64,000 nt of DNA from Anaerolineales bacterium. Lineage in GTDB: Bacteria; Chloroflexota; Anaerolineae; Anaerolineales; Villigracilaceae. The notes beneath the pieces are model-generated. The model saw only the letters and a program-made list of their open reading frames with translations. It was not told the origin of the DNA and did not search any database. The stretch covers positions 62,001 through 126,000 of the forward strand of contig JACMLM010000067.1 in assembly GCA_014379595.1 (NCBI GenBank). Direction: 5' to 3'. The translations under genes were made by a program, and so were the position numbers. Of the stretch, positions 25,881 to 33,860 are shown piece after piece. How positions within the stretch are numbered: the stretch's first letter is position 1; the number at the start of each line of letters is the position of its first letter.

Positions 25881-26252
25881 TTATTGTGCGGCAACCAAGT
25901 CGGGTCTGAGTTTGACCGCGTCACGTAAATACACATGCGTAATTTCATTTTGCGGCGTATCCGTATTCCAGTGAACAAGCACACGAATAACTTTTCGCAA
26001 GCTGCCTGGCACAGGGATCTCTCTCGCGCACATCATCGGGACGAGACCCCAGCCCATTTGACGCGCACCTTGTGCAGGAAAGGTGGAAGCGAGATCATCA
26101 GTCACGGTAAAAAGCGCGCTACCTACATCTTCGAGTTTCATTCCAGCATTTGCTTCCAGAATCGACTCCAACAATTCTCGCGTGGCTTCGAGAATTAAAT
26201 CAGGTTCATCTGCTGAAACAGTTGTTGCGCCACGAATTCCACGAATTGCCAT
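25881..26252 (-). CDS. aroH: Chorismate mutase, AroH type
   Basis: 123 residues, the usual size of monofunctional AroH-fold chorismate mutases. IRGATTVSADEPDLILEATR contains the active-site Arg and Thr; FTVTDDLASTFPAQGAR carries the Phe and Arg that hold chorismate, and HVYLRDAVKLRPDL the C-terminal Tyr and Arg. It turns chorismate into prephenate, feeding tyrA at the other end of the operon. AAGGAG lies 6 bases before the ATG. It is the first enzyme gene of the operon and is preceded by a terminator and an aromatic-rich leader peptide, so its expression is probably set by attenuation. Confidence 0.95.
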   Translation of the reverse strand: MAIRGIRGATTVSADEPDLILEATRELLESILEANAGMKLEDVGSALFTVTDDLASTFPAQGARQMGWGLVPMMCAREIPVPGSLRKVIRVLVHWNTDTPQNEITHVYLRDAVKLRPDLVAAQ

Positions 26253-26264
26253 AAGTGCTCCTTG

Positions 26265-26312
26265 TTGAAAATAAAATAAAAAAGAGCGAGACCGTGTGGT
26301 CTCGCTCTTTTT
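26265..26312 (-). terminator. Rho-independent terminator in the aro operon leader (proposed attenuator)
   Basis: A perfect 15-bp stem AAAAAGAGCGAGACC / GGTCTCGCTCTTTTT with a 4-base loop, followed on the minus strand by TATTTTATTTTC. It lies downstream of the leader-peptide stop and about 12 bases before the aroH ribosome site, so it would end transcription before the operon. The 5' arm AGAGCGAGACC can instead pair with GGTGACGCTT (26340-26349), which overlaps the leader stop codon: nine pairs plus one G-U with two mismatches, by hand. This gives a plausible antiterminator. Confidence 0.8.
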
Positions 26313-26337
26313 GCATACAGTTTATTTCCCTGTCTAC

Positions 26338-26418
26338 TTAAGCGTCACCAGCGGCAACCAGATTCTGGAAACCGTAATAATAAAAGTAAAATGCAAACCA
26401 GCGGGTAGACTTAAGCAT
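26338..26418 (-). CDS. Aromatic-rich leader peptide of the aro operon (proposed)
   Basis: A 26-codon frame starting MLKSTR and ending NLVAAGDA before TAA. Residues 7-17 read WFAFYFYYYGF: nine aromatics in eleven, with one Trp, four Phe and four Tyr, the three end products of the operon. This is the hallmark of leader peptides in attenuated amino acid operons (compare E. coli PheL). There is no clear Shine-Dalgarno site. A good promoter places the transcript start only a few bases before the ATG, so translation would be leaderless. A stall at the aromatic codons would leave the antiterminator segment free, and a ribosome at the stop codon would cover it. The coding call is inference from composition and position. 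Confidence 0.75.
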   Translation of the reverse strand: MLKSTRWFAFYFYYYGFQNLVAAGDA

Positions 26419-26421
26419 ATT

Positions 26422-26457
26422 GGGCGCAATTCTATGCGAGTCAATACCATAAGTCAA
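26422..26457 (-). promoter_or_regulatory. Promoter of the aro operon
   Basis: On the minus strand: -35 TTGACT (26452-26457), a 17-base spacer and -10 TAGAAT (26429-26434). The expected start is near 26422, about 4 bases before the leader-peptide ATG. Close to the sigma-70 consensus. Confidence 0.75.
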
Positions 26458-26540
26458 GGGGTATTTATGATCCAATTTAAGGCAGACGTAAGTACTAAAG
26501 GACATACTATATGTTAAGGTTGGAAGTATAATCAACAGAT

Positions 26541-27746
26541 ATGTCCGTCTTTTCTGGCAAACACATAATACTTGGCGTAACAGGTTCCATTGCAGGTTAT
26601 AAAGCAGCTGACCTTGCTTCAAAGCTATCACAAGCAGGTGCACAAGTGGATGTGATCTTAACTAGCGCTGGGGAAAAATTTGTTACACCACTTACCTTCC
26701 AATCGGTGACTGGCAGACGTGCATATACTGATCAAGACCTATGGGGCAATGAAGCTCATGTCTTACATGTAGGTCTCAGCAAAACAGCGGACTTGTTTGT
26801 GATCGCACCGTGCACCGCAGATACGATTGCAAAGCTAGCAAATGGTATTGCAGATAATTTACTGACTGTCACTGCGTTAGCGGCACAATGTCAGTTGTTG
26901 ATTGCTCCAGCTATGGATGGCGGCATGTTTGATCACCCCGCCACACAAGAGAATCTTGCGAAGCTAAAAGAACGCGGTGTGATGATTATCGGACCTGCGG
27001 ATGGTCATCTCGCTTCTGGATTAACAGGTACGGGCCGCATGGTTGAGCCTGCTGAAATTTTCGGTCATATTCGCATCGCACTTGGTAAAAACGGAAAACT
27101 CGCTGGCAAAAAAATTGTCGTCACTGCGGGTGGGACGCAGGAAGCAATTGACCCGGTCCGCATTATTACGAATCATTCAAGCGGTAAACAAGGATATGCT
27201 CTTGCTCAAGCCGCACTCGATTCAGGCGCAGACGTACGCTTGATCACTACACCCACAGCATTGACTCCGCCCGTGGGAGCATGTGTTATCCATGTGAAAA
27301 GCGTACAGGAAATGCTTGATGCACTAATGAATGAATCTGCCGATGCATTGATCATGGCAGCAGCCGCGTCAGATTTTCGGCCAAAGCAGACCGCGAAAGA
27401 AAAAATGAAAAAGCGTGATGGTATTCCGCAGATCGAACTCGAAGCGGCACCTGATATCCTTAAAACAATATCAGACTCACAGTTAAGTAAGAAGCGTTTC
27501 AAAGTCGTGATAGGGTTTGCAGCGGAGAGTCAAAATCTTCTTGAAAATGCGAATGAAAAATTGGAATCAAAACGTTTGGATTTGATCATTGCAAATGATA
27601 TCTCCGCTGAATATGCAGGTTTTGCAGTGGATACGAATCAAGTCACGTTGTTGTTTGCAAATGGAACAAGGGAAGTTCTTCCGCTGGCAAGCAAAATGGA
27701 AGTAGCAGAAAAAATTATAGAACACACAGCAAGGCTGTTGGAGTAA
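26541..27746 (+). CDS. coaBC: Phosphopantothenoylcysteine decarboxylase / phosphopantothenate-cysteine ligase
   Basis: 401 residues, normal for the bifunctional enzyme. Residues 1-185 are the FMN-dependent decarboxylase: GVTGSIAGYKAADL, the catalytic His in HVGLSKTADLFVIAP, and APAMDGGMF where the family usually has PAMNxxMW. Residues ~190-401 are the ligase with VTAGGTQEAIDPVR, NHSSGKQGYALA and MAAAASDFRP. It makes 4'-phosphopantetheine for coenzyme A in two steps. It is divergent from the aro operon leader. The phosphoesterase gene follows 2 bases after its stop. Confidence 0.94.
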   Translation: MSVFSGKHIILGVTGSIAGYKAADLASKLSQAGAQVDVILTSAGEKFVTPLTFQSVTGRRAYTDQDLWGNEAHVLHVGLSKTADLFVIAPCTADTIAKLANGIADNLLTVTALAAQCQLLIAPAMDGGMFDHPATQENLAKLKERGVMIIGPADGHLASGLTGTGRMVEPAEIFGHIRIALGKNGKLAGKKIVVTAGGTQEAIDPVRIITNHSSGKQGYALAQAALDSGADVRLITTPTALTPPVGACVIHVKSVQEMLDALMNESADALIMAAAASDFRPKQTAKEKMKKRDGIPQIELEAAPDILKTISDSQLSKKRFKVVIGFAAESQNLLENANEKLESKRLDLIIANDISAEYAGFAVDTNQVTLLFANGTREVLPLASKMEVAEKIIEHTARLLE

Positions 27747-27748
27747 AT

Positions 27749-28480
27749 ATGCGAGTTTTGGTCATTTCAGATGTTCATGCAAATTACACTGCACTCGAAG
27801 CAGTTTTGAAAGATGCAGGCCAGGTGGATGAAACCTGGTGCCTTGGTGATCTCGTTGGGTATGGCCCAGACCCGAATGCAGTGGTGGAGGAAATACGCGA
27901 AATCCCTAATCTCGTTTGCATACTTGGAAATCATGACGCGGCAGTTATGGGTAGAATACCGCTTGAAACTTTCAACGGTGATGCGCGTCGTTCATTGGCA
28001 TATCATGAAAAAGTGATCAATGCCAGCAATGTGGATTTCATACGCACGCTTCCAGCAAATCCACTGGTACGCGGTCAAGCCACGCTTGTACATGGAAGTC
28101 CGCGTGACCCATTGTGGGAATATATTTTGAATGCACTTTCAGCACGACTCAACTTCGAACATTTCGAAACGCCATGGTGTTTAGTTGGGCATACTCACAT
28201 TCAATGTATGTTCACACTGAATACAAAAACGGATCGCGTAACGATGGATCAGACCAAGCCCGACATAACGATCGAACTCAGCCCAAAGCTGATTCTGAAC
28301 CCAGGCTCGGTCGGTCAACCACGCGACCGTGACCCGCGCGCCGCCTATGCCATTTACGATACCGAAGCCCGCACATGGACTCCGCGCCGTGTGGAATATA
28401 ACATCGCCGAAGTTCAGGAGCGAATTCGCGCAGTAGGCTTGCCAGAAAAACACGCCATACGTATTGCCGAAGGTTGGTAA
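27749..28480 (+). CDS. Calcineurin-like metallophosphoesterase (YfcE/DR1281-like)
   Basis: 243 residues. Metal ligands are clear: ISDVHANYTAL, CLGDLVGYGPDP, LGNHDAAV, LVHGSPRDPLW and VGHTHIQC, followed by NPGSVGQPRD. This is the small DevR/YfcE-like phosphodiesterase group with two metals; the biological substrate of most members is unknown. It is probably co-transcribed with coaBC (2-base gap). Residues 155-175 form a loop with TKTDRVTMDQTKPD. The functional class is firm and the substrate is not. Confidence 0.88.
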   Translation: MRVLVISDVHANYTALEAVLKDAGQVDETWCLGDLVGYGPDPNAVVEEIREIPNLVCILGNHDAAVMGRIPLETFNGDARRSLAYHEKVINASNVDFIRTLPANPLVRGQATLVHGSPRDPLWEYILNALSARLNFEHFETPWCLVGHTHIQCMFTLNTKTDRVTMDQTKPDITIELSPKLILNPGSVGQPRDRDPRAAYAIYDTEARTWTPRRVEYNIAEVQERIRAVGLPEKHAIRIAEGW

Positions 28481-28501
28481 ATATTCCTTGTTTCAGATGA
28501 A

Positions 28502-28546
28502 GTTCGCGAAGCGTACACCCTGCTCGCAGTCCAACTGCTCGCGAAC
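28502..28546. repeat. Palindromic repeat with GTTCGCGA ends
   Basis: 45 bases bounded by GTTCGCGA and TCGCGAAC with CTGCTCGCAG inside. AGTTCGCGAAGCGT also occurs in copy B of the dispersed repeat near 12879, so the two are related. Confidence 0.6.
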
Positions 28547-28636
28547 AAAAAGATGGGGATGAGGGCGGAACTATTTCTCTATAATGTTCGTCCTTTGGCC
28601 AGAGAAATCATCAAAGGTAAATAAGGAGAAGAAATC

Positions 28637-29614
28637 ATGAAACGAATATTGCCATTTAGTCTTATTGTCATTGCATCATTGATCCTTGCTGCATGTGGAA
28701 GTTACCGTGCATCAGCAACAGAAATGCCATCAGTGGGATTTTATGATGCACTTGGTGGTGATGTACCCATGGAAGCGCCTGCCGCAGCGGGGCCAGAGCA
28801 GGAGGTATTTACTACGGCAAGAGATGTAAATGAATCAGTTTCTGTAGCAAACGCCGCACAGGTAGAACGGATCGTCATCAAAAATGCAGACCTTGCCATC
28901 GTTGTAGCAGATGTGGAAGGTCGTATGAAGAATATTCAGATCATGGCTGAACAAATGGGCGGATTCGTTGTCTCATCCAATTTATATCAGAGCTATACGA
29001 GTGATTATGTTGAAGTTCCAGAAGCGCAGATTGTTATCCGCGTGCCTTCTGAAAAATTAGAAGAAGCAATGAATCAAATTAAGAAAGACGTGGTCGAAGT
29101 CCAGAGTGAAACGGTTTCAGGTCAAGATGTTACAGCTGAGTATGTAGACTTAAAGTCACGGCTGAAGAATCTCGAAGCCGCTGAAGCACAATTGGATGAG
29201 ATCCTCAAAACAGCCACAGAGACCGAAGATGTAGTCAACGTATTCAATCAACTGGTTTATTACCGCGAGCAGATCGAGTTGGTAAAAGGTCAGATCAAAT
29301 ATTATGATGAAGCCGCCGCACTTTCTTCAATCAGCGTGCGCATCATTGCCGAAGCAACTGTTCAACCAATTGTGATCGGAAAATGGGAGCCGAAAGGTAT
29401 AGCACTCGAAGCAATACAGGACCTGATCAACTTTATGCAAGGCTTCACCGAATTCCTGATCCGCTTTGTGATCTTCACCTTGCCAGCTCTGATCATCATC
29501 GCTATTCCTCTTTATCTCTTGTTCATTGGTGTACGCGCACTCGCACGAAAAATGCGCGGCAATAAAGCCAAGAAACAACAGCCGCAAGAAGAAGATTCTG
29601 TAGAAAAGAAATAA
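28637..29614 (+). CDS. DUF4349 lipoprotein
   Basis: 325 residues. A lipoprotein signal peptide ends in ILAAC, giving a lipidated Cys at residue 20. Residues ~80-250 match DUF4349: ERIVIKNADLAIVVADVEGR, AQIVIRVPSEKLEEAMNQIK, VTAEYVDLKSRLKNLEAAE, with a coiled coil near 165-220. A membrane helix follows (~275-305) and a Lys/Gln-rich cytoplasmic tail. The domain has no known reaction and is often a cell-surface or stress-linked protein. A TATAAT at 28580-28585 and AAGGAG before the ATG serve as expression signals. A strong terminator closes the unit. Confidence 0.8.
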   Translation: MKRILPFSLIVIASLILAACGSYRASATEMPSVGFYDALGGDVPMEAPAAAGPEQEVFTTARDVNESVSVANAAQVERIVIKNADLAIVVADVEGRMKNIQIMAEQMGGFVVSSNLYQSYTSDYVEVPEAQIVIRVPSEKLEEAMNQIKKDVVEVQSETVSGQDVTAEYVDLKSRLKNLEAAEAQLDEILKTATETEDVVNVFNQLVYYREQIELVKGQIKYYDEAAALSSISVRIIAEATVQPIVIGKWEPKGIALEAIQDLINFMQGFTEFLIRFVIFTLPALIIIAIPLYLLFIGVRALARKMRGNKAKKQQPQEEDSVEKK

Positions 29615-29618
29615 TCAT

Positions 29619-29654
29619 AAAAAGAGAGGTCGCTGTTTGGCGACCTCTCTTTTT
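29619..29654 (+). terminator. Rho-independent terminator
   Basis: 15-bp stem AAAAAGAGAGGTCGC / GCGACCTCTCTTTTT with loop TGTTTG, just after the DUF4349 gene. Confidence 0.9.
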
Positions 29655-29656
29655 GC

Positions 29657-29662
29657 TATAAT
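29657..29662 (+). promoter_or_regulatory. -10 box of rsmG, leaderless arrangement
   Basis: TATAAT lies only 6 bases before the rsmG ATG at 29669, so the transcript would start at or next to the A of the ATG. The -35 region overlaps the terminator and is weak. Confidence 0.55.
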
Positions 29663-29668
29663 CCACTC

Positions 29669-30379
29669 ATGGAAAATCTAGCCCGCGACGCACTATCCCT
29701 TTTCAATGTTCACCTGATGGGCAGACAAACCATCTCCCTCATCACCTATGAACGCGAACTGCTTGAGTGGAATCAGAAATTCAATCTGACTGCCATTCGA
29801 GACGTAGAGTCGATTCGCACCAAACATTTTCTGGATTCATTTTCCTGCGTCTTAGCGTGGAACGCCAGTCCCCCGCTTCGCCTCATTGACGTGGGAACTG
29901 GTGCAGGGTTCCCGGGCATTCCCTTGAAAATAATTTACCCCAACATGCAGTTGACATTGGTCGAGTCTGTGGGAAAGAAAGCCATGTTCTGCCAGCATAT
30001 AGTCCGCGTGCTTGGTTTAGAAGGAGTGAATGTGATTCAAGCCCGCGCCGAAAGTTTGGGACAAAAACACGAGCATCGTGAATCTTATGATTGGGCTGTA
30101 GCTCGCGCAGTTGCAAACCTCAACGTGTTGAGTGAATATCTTCTTCCACTTGTAAAAGTCGGCGGGACAGCCATCGCACAAAAAGGTGAAAGCGGACCTG
30201 CCGAAGCGCAGTCCGCTGAAAAGGCAATGAAAGTATTGGGTGGAAAATTAAAAAAAGTGATCCCAGTTAATTTACCAGGTGTTGTCGATGACCGTTATCT
30301 TGTACTTGTGGATAAAGTTGCTGCTACACCGCCGCAGTATCCACGCAATGCAGGGATGGCGGCGAAGGCGCCTTTGTAG
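29669..30379 (+). CDS. rsmG: 16S rRNA (guanine-N7) methyltransferase G
   Basis: 236 residues. NLTAIRDVESIRTKHFLDSF and LIDVGTGAGFPGIPLKI (SAM motif I, with the GxGxGxPG pattern) followed by LTLVESVGKKAMF and DWAVARAVANLNVLSEYLLP are diagnostic of GidB/RsmG. It methylates N7 of G527 in 16S rRNA (E. coli numbering) within the decoding centre; its loss gives low-level streptomycin resistance in other bacteria. It stands alone between a terminator and the next promoter, and seems to be read from a leaderless transcript. Confidence 0.95.
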   Translation: MENLARDALSLFNVHLMGRQTISLITYERELLEWNQKFNLTAIRDVESIRTKHFLDSFSCVLAWNASPPLRLIDVGTGAGFPGIPLKIIYPNMQLTLVESVGKKAMFCQHIVRVLGLEGVNVIQARAESLGQKHEHRESYDWAVARAVANLNVLSEYLLPLVKVGGTAIAQKGESGPAEAQSAEKAMKVLGGKLKKVIPVNLPGVVDDRYLVLVDKVAATPPQYPRNAGMAAKAPL

Positions 30380-30459
30380 AGATAGTAAGTTTTGCGGGGA
30401 TAACCAGAAAATCAAGCAAATAGATTATGAAGAAAATATGCGTTATGTATAAATTTTAC

Positions 30460-30486
30460 TTGACTTAAATGTGGGTCGCATATAAT
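30460..30486 (+). promoter_or_regulatory. Promoter of the MFS gene at 30523
   Basis: TTGACT (30460-30465) and TATAAT (30481-30486) with a short 15-base spacer. The start would be near 30493, giving a leader of about 30 bases. Confidence 0.55.
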
Positions 30487-30522
30487 GTACGTTACTCTGA
30501 GAATAACACCAATAAGGATATT

Positions 30523-31671
30523 ATGAAAAAATTCTGGCCGTTTAGTTTCTATTTTTTGTATTTTGCCGCTGCATCTTCTCTCTTTCCCTTCTTTGTGATC
30601 TTTTATCAAGAACTTGGTTACAGCGGTACACAGATCGGTTTGCTCACGGGCATCCCGCCGCTTATTACAATCATAGCTGCTCCATTTGGAACAGGCCTTG
30701 CTGATTCCACCAAGCGACATAAATTAGTCATGGGCATTGGGCTTTTCGTCGGGATTTCGATGATCGTGATGCTCCCTTTTCTTAGAATCTTTGGACTCGT
30801 TTTTACTGCTGTTATTTTGCATAATATTTTTATGTCACCCATCGGGTCGTTGGGAGATAGCGCGACTCTTACTATGCTTGGAGAGGAACGAACCATGTAT
30901 GGGCGTATCCGCTTGGGTGGGACATTAGGCTGGGGATTATTTGCACCCATTGCTGGCTTTCTGGTTCAGCATCAAGGTTTGAAAATAGCCTTCTGGTCAT
31001 TTTCGATCATCATGGCTGTGAATCTTTTTGTAAGCCAAAAATTTGATTTTGGTGCACCAGCAGAAAATACGTCCAGCAATGGTGGGATAAAAACATTGTT
31101 GAGTAATAGAACCTGGATATTCTTTCTTTTGACGGCTTTCCTCGGCGGCTTGGGAGCATTTTCAACTGCCTCATATTTATATCCATATATGGCTGAGTTG
31201 GGCGCAGTAGAAAGTCAGATGGGATTTGCTTCGTTAATCGCCACCATGACCGAACTTCCAATTTTCTTTTTTGGTCATCGCTTAATCAGGCGTTTTAAGT
31301 CCCATAATTTATTTATTACAGCCATTATCCTGATGGGGATTCGCGCCCTCTTGTTTTCAGTAGCAAGCACACCATCCATGGTGTATTTGGTTCAAGCCCT
31401 GGGCGGGACAATGTTTCCACTGTTATGGCTTGCAGGAGTCAACTATGCAGACGAGAATGCCCCCGCTGGGTTGAAGTCTACAGCGCAAGGACTTTTCAGT
31501 GCCATGTCATTTGGCTTTGGTTCAGCAGTTGGCGGATTTGTTGGCGGCATTTTGCTTGCAAACATTGGCGGACGTTCCATGTTCTTTGTATTTGGAATTG
31601 CAATTTTGGTTTTGATAGTTTTAATTGAAACCATTCGAAGATTAACCGTAGGCCATGCTGTTCCTCAATAA
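30523..31671 (+). CDS. MFS transporter (MFS_1-like)
   Basis: About 382 residues with twelve hydrophobic segments. FYFLYFAAASSLFPFFVIFY, GLLTGIPPLITIIAAPFG, LADSTKRHKLVMG and TMYGRIRLGGTLGWGLFAPI are typical of the LacY-like MFS_1 branch, which it shares with the gene at 3069-4244. I use the ATG at 30523 with AAGGA 5 bases before it; the extra 18 upstream codons overlap the -10 box. The substrate is unknown. The glycosyltransferase gene follows 11 bases after the stop and may be co-transcribed. Confidence 0.8.
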   Translation: MKKFWPFSFYFLYFAAASSLFPFFVIFYQELGYSGTQIGLLTGIPPLITIIAAPFGTGLADSTKRHKLVMGIGLFVGISMIVMLPFLRIFGLVFTAVILHNIFMSPIGSLGDSATLTMLGEERTMYGRIRLGGTLGWGLFAPIAGFLVQHQGLKIAFWSFSIIMAVNLFVSQKFDFGAPAENTSSNGGIKTLLSNRTWIFFLLTAFLGGLGAFSTASYLYPYMAELGAVESQMGFASLIATMTELPIFFFGHRLIRRFKSHNLFITAIILMGIRALLFSVASTPSMVYLVQALGGTMFPLLWLAGVNYADENAPAGLKSTAQGLFSAMSFGFGSAVGGFVGGILLANIGGRSMFFVFGIAILVLIVLIETIRRLTVGHAVPQ

Positions 31672-31682
31672 ATAGAAACAAA

Positions 31683-33653
31683 ATGACCACAGCTGTTCCG
31701 CCTGAACAATCTTCCTTCCTTAAGAAAAATCTTTTCTTCGACATCACACCTACAACTTTATTCCTGATTCTTATCATGGTATTGGCACTTGCCTTGCACA
31801 TGTACAACATCGAATCCATTGGCGATGCAAATGCTTATTACACTGCCGCAGTAGAGTCCATGTTGAAATCGTGGAGCAATTTCTTCTTCGCAGCAGCAGA
31901 ACCTGGTGGTTCTGTCACCGTGGATAAACCTCCGCTGGGTTTATGGGTCGAAGCGATCTTCGCTTATTTTCTCGGCGTAAGTGGTTTTAGTGTTTCACTC
32001 CCTAACATTCTCTCAGGGGTATTTGGAATTCCGCTTCTTTACGTGATGGTGAAAAAATATATGGGCGAACTGGCTGGCATCGTCGCGGCGCTGGTAATGG
32101 CAGTTACGCCCGTATTTGTTGCCACGAATCGCAACAACACGATGGACGGTTTATTAGTCTTCACACTTCTACTCGCCGCATGGGTATTTATCAAAGCCAC
32201 TGACACAGGAAAGCTTGGCTGGCTTTTACTTGGTGCATTTATCCTCGGCCTCGGTTTCAATATCAAAATGATGCAAGCCTTTCTGCCTCTGCCTGCATTC
32301 TATGCCTTATATTTCCTCGGTTCAAAAGAAGGCTGGGCGCACAAAGCTATCAACCTCGGCCTTGCAACCATTTTATTAATTGCTATTTCTCTTTCGTGGG
32401 CCGTCATTGTAGATCTAACTCCCGTCGATCAACGACCATACATTGGCTCAAGCGATGACAATACAGTTATGGGATTGATGTTCGGGCATAACGGAATCGC
32501 ACGGCTCGAAAATACTGGAGGCCCACAAAATGACCAGACGCCTCCCTCCGCGCCGCAACCCTTCGATCAAACTCAGGACGAGCCTGATTCACATCCCAAT
32601 CAAGCGACTCAGCCTCAAGCTGGTTCGCGTCGTGGTGGTTATACACAATTCAGCCAGGAAACTGGTGAACCCGGCGTCTTGCGTTTCTTCATTACCCCTC
32701 TTTCCAAACAAATGTCCTGGCTTTTACCATTTGCATTGATCAGTATTGTGCTTGGAATTTTAAGCTCACGTATTCAATTACCCATTGAATCAGGTGGGCA
32801 TAAAGCGCTCATCCTATGGGGCGGATGGTTATTGACATGTATTGTTTTCTTCAGCATGGTTTCCGGAATCTTCCATGCATATTATGCAATTATGCTGGCC
32901 CCTGCTTTAGGTGCAGTCGTTGGAATCGGTTTCTCTCAATTATGGGAGTGGAGTCAAAATAAAAATTGGATCGGTATTTTGCTCATTGCTGCATCTGTTA
33001 TAACGATTGGCTTTCAAGTCTTTACATCTTATGAATATAACGAAAGATCGTGGTGGATGCTTATCGCTGGACTCCTGCTCATCGTGGGAATCATTTTGAT
33101 GGTCGTCAGGAAGCGTGTTGCCTACGTCACACTCCTCGCCGCGATGCTGGTCATCCCCACTTATTGGACAGTGATGACTGTGGTCGTGAATCCAAATATT
33201 AATTTACCAACTGCTTATATAGGCGGCGATCAAGAAAGTGGACCTGATGATGGTGCAAATCATCAAGGCGGACCTGGCCAGAATGTGAATGAAGAAATGT
33301 TGGCCTATCTTGAAGAGAATACGAAAGATGTAGAATACCTCGTAGCGGTTCCATCTTCGCAGCAAGGTTCATGGCTTGTGCTTGCAACGGGACGACCTGT
33401 TTTATACATGGGTGGATTCACCGGACAGGACAATGTGGTCAGTGTTGATGATTTGAGTGCAATGGTTGCAAATGGAGAACTACGTTATGTTTTATATGGC
33501 GACGAGCGCCCCAGCAAGCAGGATATTATTAATTGGTTAAATTCGGCCTGCTCAGTCATGTTGGATTTTAGTCAGGCAGGTATGGCTAATTCTCAAACAA
33601 TCAACGGTGGCAATCCTGGCCATCAAGCAATGACGCTGTACCTGTGCAAGTGA
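31683..33653 (+). CDS. GT-C membrane glycosyltransferase (ArnT/PMT-like)
   Basis: 656 residues. About eleven or twelve membrane segments, with the first extracellular loop holding SIGDANAYYTAAVESML and SVTVDKPPLGLWVEA, the acidic and DKPP motifs of ArnT/PMT_2 enzymes, and TNRNNTMDGLLV following. These transfer a sugar from a polyprenyl-phosphate donor to a lipid or protein at the outer face. Residues ~275-335 are a hydrophilic loop rich in Gln, Pro and Asp. A soluble C-terminal domain starts near 515 with a His/Gly/Gln-rich hinge (GPDDGANHQGGPGQN) and VEYLVAVPSSQQGSW. Acceptor unknown; cell-envelope sugar modification is likely. Confidence 0.82.
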   Translation: MTTAVPPEQSSFLKKNLFFDITPTTLFLILIMVLALALHMYNIESIGDANAYYTAAVESMLKSWSNFFFAAAEPGGSVTVDKPPLGLWVEAIFAYFLGVSGFSVSLPNILSGVFGIPLLYVMVKKYMGELAGIVAALVMAVTPVFVATNRNNTMDGLLVFTLLLAAWVFIKATDTGKLGWLLLGAFILGLGFNIKMMQAFLPLPAFYALYFLGSKEGWAHKAINLGLATILLIAISLSWAVIVDLTPVDQRPYIGSSDDNTVMGLMFGHNGIARLENTGGPQNDQTPPSAPQPFDQTQDEPDSHPNQATQPQAGSRRGGYTQFSQETGEPGVLRFFITPLSKQMSWLLPFALISIVLGILSSRIQLPIESGGHKALILWGGWLLTCIVFFSMVSGIFHAYYAIMLAPALGAVVGIGFSQLWEWSQNKNWIGILLIAASVITIGFQVFTSYEYNERSWWMLIAGLLLIVGIILMVVRKRVAYVTLLAAMLVIPTYWTVMTVVVNPNINLPTAYIGGDQESGPDDGANHQGGPGQNVNEEMLAYLEENTKDVEYLVAVPSSQQGSWLVLATGRPVLYMGGFTGQDNVVSVDDLSAMVANGELRYVLYGDERPSKQDIINWLNSACSVMLDFSQAGMANSQTINGGNPGHQAMTLYLCK

Positions 33654-33860
33654 AATAATCTTTTATAAAAACCAAAGAAGAATGCCATGCTGAGAAATAA
33701 ATTCCCTAAGCATGAACATACATGATGCCGCCTAATTCAACACTATTAACTTGTGTACTTGCAGGCCGGCGCCTCCTGGTCTATAGGCAAATAAGGGTAT
33801 CGTTTCATTACTTTGGAATCCAACGTCAAATCCTTACCAACTTGGTATAATATGCGAGTT
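33654..33860 (+). promoter_or_regulatory. Intergenic region with a -10 box for miaB
   Basis: TATAAT at 33846-33851 would give a start near 33858, only a few bases before the ATG at 33861. I see no good -35 box at 16-18 bases. The rest of this 207-base gap shows only a small GGCCGGCGCC palindrome near 33764. Confidence 0.45.

Noticed and set aside
26338-26643. A 101-codon minus-strand frame over the aro leader
   Set aside because: Its upper part overlaps coaBC and the promoter. Only the last 26 codons, after the mapped promoter, make sense as a leader peptide.
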